Positions 8,650 to 11,716 of a DNA stretch of 11,716 nt are shown piece by piece. Source of the DNA: an uncultured Actinomyces sp. (GTDB lineage Bacteria; Actinomycetota; Actinomycetes; Actinomycetales; Actinomycetaceae); NCBI GenBank assembly GCA_916719935.1, contig CAKAPY010000023.1:1-11716 (forward strand), read 5' to 3'. Each line of letters opens with the position of its first letter. The first letter of the stretch is position 1. The notes beneath the pieces are model-generated. The model did not search any database. It saw only the letters and a program-made list of their open reading frames with translations, and was not told the DNA's origin. Made by a program: the position numbers and the translations under genes.

Positions 8650-8689
8650 TTTATAACATTTTCGCATCGTTTGATAACGAATTGATAAC
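8650..8689. promoter_or_regulatory. Direct-repeat operator in front of the ABC operon
   Basis: On the plus strand TTGATAAC occurs at 8671-8678 and again at 8682-8689, an exact 8-bp repeat with an 11-bp period. A one-mismatch copy, TTTATAAC, lies at 8650-8657, 21 bp (about two helical turns) away. All three therefore face the same side of the helix. The two perfect copies cover the predicted transcription start of the operon, where a repressor would act. The 11-bp period also matches OmpR/PhoB-type response regulator sites. The regulator is not encoded in this window. Confidence 0.6.
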
Positions 8690-8718
8690 ATCCTACATCA
8701 GGAGTCTCTGAGAATCAA
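8690..8718 (-). promoter_or_regulatory. Promoter of the four-gene ABC operon
   Basis: On the minus strand TTGATT (8713-8718) is separated by 17 bases from TAGGAT (8690-8695). Both hexamers and the spacing fit a housekeeping sigma promoter. Transcription should start near 8683, giving a leader of about 48 bases that contains AGGAG at 8641-8645 before the ATG at 8635. A second, less likely -10 (TATAAA, 8650-8655) would start RNA inside the ribosome-binding site. Confidence 0.6.
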
Positions 8719-8731
8719 TCCCATTAGGGAT
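8718..8731 (-). terminator. Weak hairpin after the chorismate mutase gene
   Basis: ATCCC and GGGAT pair around a 4-base loop, starting 7 bases after the chorismate mutase stop. The stem is only 5 bp and no clear T tract follows, so it is at best a weak terminator. It touches the -35 element of the ABC operon, so read-through from clpX into the operon is possible. Confidence 0.25.
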
Positions 8732-8738
8732 GAAAAGA

Positions 8739-9050
8739 TCACAATTCTGACTGCGAGTACGCAGCCTTAATGTCCTCGTGGTGACGAATAACTTCTTTAA
8801 CCATAAAGTTCAAAAACTTTTCGGCAAAATCTGGATCCAGACCAGATTCTGCAGCGAGCGCACGAAGACGTGCGATCTGGACCTGTTCGCGGGCAGGATC
8901 GGCGGGCGGAAGCTCATGAACCGCTTTAATAAGACCGACTTTTTGAGTGCAACGGAAGCGTTCCGCAAGGATGTGAATCAGAGCAGCATCGATGTTATCG
9001 ATCGTTTTACGCGCTTCGATCAGTTCACTCGGTAGCCGATTCTCTGCCAC
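8739..9050 (-). CDS. Chorismate mutase, AroQ class, stand-alone
   Basis: Converts chorismate to prephenate, the first committed step to phenylalanine and tyrosine, in the cytosol. The 103-residue all-helical product matches E. coli-type AroQ in length. Its active-site residues appear at a constant +3 offset from the E. coli domain: Arg14 (Arg11), Arg31 (Arg28), Lys42 (Lys39), Asp51 (Asp48), Arg54 (Arg51) and Glu55 (Glu52). The last helix carries EVIRHHED (86-93), with histidines near where E. coli uses Gln88. It is not fused to prephenate dehydratase or dehydrogenase and has no signal peptide. The GTG start follows GGGGGAG with very short spacing. No better start exists upstream because clpX ends 16 bases away. 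Probably co-transcribed with clpX, although the pathways are unrelated. Confidence 0.88.
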   Translation of the reverse strand: MAENRLPSELIEARKTIDNIDAALIHILAERFRCTQKVGLIKAVHELPPADPAREQVQIARLRALAAESGLDPDFAEKFLNFMVKEVIRHHEDIKAAYSQSEL

Positions 9051-9066
9051 TACTCCCCCAATTTAC

Positions 9067-10320
9067 TTAGGCACTCTGTACGGAAGCGGGTTCGGCCTCG
9101 TACAATTCAGCGCTTCCCTGTCCAAGGACAGCATCGCGGGTGACAACCACGCGCGCAACATCATCGCGGGAGGGAAGGTCGAACATCAGGTCAGACAGCG
9201 TCGCTTCCATCACTGACGACAAACCTCGCGCACCGGTCTTGCGCTGATTTGCCAGCTCGGCGATCGCAAGAAGGGCGTCATGGGTGAACTCGAGAGTAAT
9301 TCCATCAAGTTCAAAGAGATGCTGATACTGCGAGACCAAGCAATTCGTCGGCTCAGTCAACACTCGAACCAGATCTTCCTCAGAAAGTTCTTTAGTCGAA
9401 GTTAGCACGGGAAGACGACCAATAAATTCCGGAATCATACCGAATTTGTGAAGGTCTTCTGCGGTGACAGACTCGTAGAGGTCGCCCATCTCAGCAGCGG
9501 ACTTCAGCTCAGATCCAAAACCGGTCGAACGCTGTCCCAGGCGAGCCTTCACAATGTCTTCAATCCCCGCAAATGCTCCCGCAGCAATGAAGAGGATTCC
9601 AGAGGTATCGATCTCCAAGAACTGCTGGTGCGGATGCTTACGTCCGCCCTGCGGGGGAACCGAAGCAACAGTTCCTTCGATGATCTTCAGAAGAGCTTGC
9701 TGCACGCCTTCACCAGAAACGTCACGCGTGATGGAGGCGTTTTCACCCTTACGTCCGATCTTGTCAATCTCGTCGACGTAGATAATGCCTCGTTCGGCCT
9801 TCTTAATATCTCCACCGGCTTCTTGAATCAGGCGAAGCAAAATATTTTCAACATCTTCACCGACGTAACCGGCCTCGGTCAGAGCTGTCGCATCGACAAT
9901 TGCGAAAGGCACATCAAGCAAACGCGCCAAGCAACGAGCCAAGTGAGTCTTACCGGTACCCGTGGGACCGAGAAGCAAGATATTCGACTTCGTGCCATAC
10001 ATATCTTCTTCGTTGCCAGCTTCACGCGAGCGGACGCGCTTGTAGTGGTTGTACACAGCCACCGAAAGCGCACGCTTCGCTCGATCCTGGCCGATTACCC
10101 AGGAGTCAAGGAAGTTATAGATTTCGCGAGGCTTGGGGAGAGGGAGAGAAGAAGGCTGGCTTGTCGGCTCAGAGTCCTCGGCGATGATTTCATTACAAAG
10201 GTCGACGCACTCATTGCAGATGTAGACACCGGATCCACCAATGAGCTTACGGACCTGTTTCTGGCTCTTTCCACAGAACGAGCACTTCAGGGCCTCTGCT
10301 CCGTCGGTTAAACGACTCAC
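9067..10320 (-). CDS. clpX: ATP-dependent Clp protease ATP-binding subunit ClpX
   Basis: AAA+ unfoldase (417 residues) that recognises tagged proteins and threads them into ClpP. Domains in order: an N-terminal C4 zinc-binding domain with Cys13, Cys16, Cys35 and Cys38; Walker A GPTGTGKT (118-125); the substrate-gripping pore-loop motif YVG (152-154); Walker B YVDEID with Asp183 and Glu184; the ClpP-docking loop at about 263-269; the PEFIGRLPV segment (297-305) with the arginine finger; and sensor-2 KTGARG (361-366). The docking tripeptide, normally Ile/Leu-Gly-Phe, reads Thr-Gly-Phe here (266-268). The GTG start is preceded by AGGAGG with 5-base spacing. It lies 195 bases downstream of clpP2, with possible terminators between, so it may have its own promoter. 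A TAGGCT hexamer at 10369-10374 (minus strand) is a candidate -10 without a clear -35. The long antisense frame (9448-10311) is a shadow. Confidence 0.97.
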   Translation of the reverse strand: MSRLTDGAEALKCSFCGKSQKQVRKLIGGSGVYICNECVDLCNEIIAEDSEPTSQPSSLPLPKPREIYNFLDSWVIGQDRAKRALSVAVYNHYKRVRSREAGNEEDMYGTKSNILLLGPTGTGKTHLARCLARLLDVPFAIVDATALTEAGYVGEDVENILLRLIQEAGGDIKKAERGIIYVDEIDKIGRKGENASITRDVSGEGVQQALLKIIEGTVASVPPQGGRKHPHQQFLEIDTSGILFIAAGAFAGIEDIVKARLGQRSTGFGSELKSAAEMGDLYESVTAEDLHKFGMIPEFIGRLPVLTSTKELSEEDLVRVLTEPTNCLVSQYQHLFELDGITLEFTHDALLAIAELANQRKTGARGLSSVMEATLSDLMFDLPSRDDVARVVVTRDAVLGQGSAELYEAEPASVQSA

Positions 10321-10444
10321 CTGCGCCTCCTGAAAACTATCCCAAAAAGTGGGCTTTTACTGGAATCTAGCCTAATTCACACGGTCCCTTACAGCGAATT
10401 GACGCGCGGAATCCGTAGTGTAAGACCGGTCATTTAATAGGAAC

Positions 10445-10470
10445 GGGAGAGAACGCCAAAACGCTCTCCC
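10445..10470 (-). terminator. Hairpin between clpP2 and clpX (possible weak terminator)
   Basis: GGGAGAG (10445-10451) pairs with CTCTCCC (10464-10470) around a 12-base loop. Read from clpP2, the stem is followed by GTTCCTATT, which is only partly T-rich. It could terminate or attenuate clpP1-clpP2 transcripts, letting some run into clpX. Confidence 0.4.
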
Positions 10471-10477
10471 CCGCTCA

Positions 10478-10516
10478 CTGTCAACAGCGACTGTTTACAG
10501 TCGCACAGCTGTCAAC
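10478..10516. repeat. Cluster of three CTGT/ACAG palindromes behind clpP2
   Basis: CTGTCAACAG (10478-10487), ACTGTTTACAGT (10490-10501) and ACAGCTGT (10505-10512) are palindromes centred at exact 13-bp steps. The outer sequence CTGTCAAC occurs twice in direct orientation (10478-10485 and 10509-10516), 31 bp apart. The middle part also forms a stable stem, GCGACTG (10487-10493) with CAGTCGC (10498-10504) around TTTA, in RNA of either strand. No T tract follows on the minus strand, so it is not a standard terminator. A stabilising 3' hairpin or a multi-site operator are both possible. Confidence 0.5.
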
Positions 10517-11163
10517 TAGTTCTGCGCTTTACGAGAAGCCAAAACTTGGTCGATCAAACCGTATTCCTCGGCCTGAGCGGCGGTCAGGATCTTATCGCGC
10601 TCAATATCGCGGCGAACTTCCTCGACCGGCTTACCTGAGTGAGCAGAGAGTGTCTCTTCGAGCCACAGACGCATGCGGTCAATTTCATCCGCAATAATCT
10701 GGATATCCGAGGCCTGTCCCTGCATTCCTTCCATCGCGGGCTGGTGGATGAGCACGCGAGCGTTGGGAAGAGCAAGACGCTTACCGGGAGAGCCGGCGGC
10801 CAAGAGGACTGCAGCGGCAGATGCTGCTTGGCCCAAGCAGACGGTCTGGACCTGCGGCTTGATGTACTGCATCGTGTCGTAGATCGCGGTCATTGCGGTG
10901 AATGAGCCACCGGGCGAATTAATGTACATTGTGATCAGCGAATCGGGATCTTGAGATTCAAGAACCAACAGCTGAGCCATGATGTCATCCGCACTGGCAT
11001 CATCAACCTGCACGCCCAAGAAGACAATGCGGTCTTCAAAAAGCTTTGCGTAAGGGTCCTGGCGCTTGAAGCCATAGGCAGTGCGCTCTTCAAAGTTCGG
11101 AAGAACGTATCGCGCTTGAGGCATTTGGCGGGCAACTGCGTCGAAATAGGGCTGAGTGCTCAT
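10516..11163 (-). CDS. clpP2: ATP-dependent Clp protease proteolytic subunit ClpP2
   Basis: Serine peptidase subunit (215 residues) that, in characterised Actinobacteria, forms one ring of a mixed ClpP1-ClpP2 barrel. The catalytic triad is intact: Ser115 in GQAASAA, His140 in LIHQP and Asp190 in IERDKIL. The oxyanion-region motif INSPGGS (81-87) is present. Sequence features that place it with actinobacterial ClpP2 rather than ClpP1 are the N-terminal ARYVLP, the [16 protein letters not shown] block (40-55) and the [16 protein letters not shown] segment. ClpP2 is the ring that ClpX or ClpC1 docks to in mycobacteria. The ATG overlaps the clpP1 stop by one base (TGATG) and has GGAGGAG 7 bases upstream, so the two subunits should be made in step. 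The stop is TAG at 10516-10518. Confidence 0.96.
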   Translation of the reverse strand: MSTQPYFDAVARQMPQARYVLPNFEERTAYGFKRQDPYAKLFEDRIVFLGVQVDDASADDIMAQLLVLESQDPDSLITMYINSPGGSFTAMTAIYDTMQYIKPQVQTVCLGQAASAAAVLLAAGSPGKRLALPNARVLIHQPAMEGMQGQASDIQIIADEIDRMRLWLEETLSAHSGKPVEEVRRDIERDKILTAAQAEEYGLIDQVLASRKAQN

Positions 11164-11716
11164 CAGTTTTCTCCTCCACGGTTGCCAATTTCCTGCGGAC
11201 TGTCGATAACCTGATCGACAAAGCCGTATTCCAGTGCTTCTTGAGCTGTAAACCAGTGGTCACGATCGCCATCTGCCTCAACCTGCTCGACAGACTTGCC
11301 GGTGCGCGAGGCGGTGATCTGAGCCAGTTCCTTCTTCATACCCAAGATCAGGTCCGCGTTAATGCGAATATCCGTTGCGCTACCGCCCGCGCCTCCCAAA
11401 GGCTGGTGGAGCAAAACACGAGTGTGCGGAGTGATGTAGCGCTTTCCGGGAGCGCCTGCAGTCAGCAGGAACTGCCCCATCGATGCTGCAAGGCCCATAC
11501 CGACAGTGACAACATCAGGCTTCACGTACTGCATGGTGTCGTAAATAGCCATACCGGCGGTCACGGAACCACCAGGAGAGTTAATGTACAGATAGATATC
11601 GCGTTCGGGATCTTCTGCAGCCAGCAAAAGGAGCTGCGCGCAGATCGCGTTTGCGTTGTCATCTCGCACTTCGCCACCGAGCCAGATGATGCGCTCTTTC
11701 AGCAGGCGCTGGTAGA
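11163..11716 (-). CDS. clpP1: ATP-dependent Clp protease proteolytic subunit ClpP1 (5' end outside window)
   Basis: Partial gene: the frame stays open to the window edge. The first readable residues, [16 protein letters not shown], belong to the normal ClpP1 N-terminal region, so the ATG-like starts further in (for example the GTG at 11667-11669) are internal and not real starts. The readable 183 residues include INSPGGS, the nucleophile Ser in GLAASMG (fragment residue 78), His103 in LLHQP and the triad Asp at about 152 in GDRDHWF. The MGLAASMG context and the LLHQPLGG stretch match actinobacterial ClpP1. The C-terminus ends NRGGEN, and GGAGGAG within those last codons doubles as the clpP2 ribosome-binding site. 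The upstream promoter, and any ClgR site, lie outside the window. Confidence 0.95.
   Translation of the reverse strand, partial: YQRLLKERIIWLGGEVRDDNANAICAQLLLLAAEDPERDIYLYINSPGGSVTAGMAIYDTMQYVKPDVVTVGMGLAASMGQFLLTAGAPGKRYITPHTRVLLHQPLGGAGGSATDIRINADLILGMKKELAQITASRTGKSVEQVEADGDRDHWFTAQEALEYGFVDQVIDSPQEIGNRGGEN

Noticed and set aside
9448..10311. Long open frame antisense to clpX (287 codons)
   Set aside because: This is a shadow of a fully conserved clpX. The product has no recognisable domain or start signal.
10337..10358. Terminator-like CCCA-AAAAG-TGGG hairpin in the clpX leader
   Set aside because: The stem is only 4 bp, within 50 bases of the clpX start. It is too weak to call on either strand.
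10380..10405. ClgR operator in front of clpX
   Set aside because: CGCTGTAAGGG resembles only half of the CGCT-N5-GCG type site. The second half and the central A do not match.
10478..10516. LexA-type SOS box (CTGT-N8-ACAG)
   Set aside because: CTGT and ACAG occur, but none is at the 8-base spacing, and actinobacterial LexA uses a GAAC/GTTC palindrome instead.
11163..11669. ClpP1 starting at the internal GTG (11667-11669)
   Set aside because: The frame continues to the window edge with typical ClpP1 residues ([14 protein letters not shown]), so the real start lies outside.

Overview
The window reads as a chromosomal segment of a moderate-GC actinobacterium. The evidence is a paired ClpP1/ClpP2 system ahead of ClpX, a 329-residue actinobacterial-type malate dehydrogenase, a FadD15-like long acyl-CoA ligase, frequent GTG starts and a probable leaderless mRNA. 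Composition and protein style suggest an Actinomycetaceae-like host, but I cannot fix the genus from sequence alone. No mobile element, CRISPR array, tRNA or rRNA was seen.

Layout, left to right. (1) mdh (minus strand) encodes malate dehydrogenase and is divergent from (2) a plus-strand pair: a ClC-family chloride transporter with a C-terminal CBS region, followed 4 bases later by a long-chain acyl-CoA ligase. That pair ends in a strong 15-bp-stem terminator. (3) Convergent to it, on the minus strand, is a four-gene operon, transcribed as small cysteine-repeat lipoprotein, lipid-anchored adaptor with a peptidoglycan-binding domain, ABC ATPase, MacB/FtsX-type permease. Each gene overlaps the next by exactly 4 bases. 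A good promoter lies upstream, with two 8-bp direct repeats 11 bp apart sitting on the predicted transcription start. (4) Further right, also on the minus strand, is the proteolysis block clpP1 (cut by the window edge), clpP2, clpX, with a small AroQ chorismate mutase 16 bases behind clpX.

How they work together. ClpP1 and ClpP2 should form the mixed peptidase barrel fed by ClpX. The four-gene operon should form one envelope export machine. The ATPase and permease make the mechanotransmission-type ABC core. The adaptor crosses from membrane to cell wall, with no outer membrane to reach. The lipoprotein, which carries a duplicated Cys-Arg-Gly-Tyr-Asp-Val unit, is a dedicated extracytoplasmic partner of unknown role. 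This operon and its operator are the least explained part of the window. Other points worth attention are a Val at the internal proton-glutamate position of the ClC protein, a Thr-Gly-Phe version of the ClpX docking loop, and three CTGT/ACAG palindromes at exact 13-bp spacing behind clpP2.
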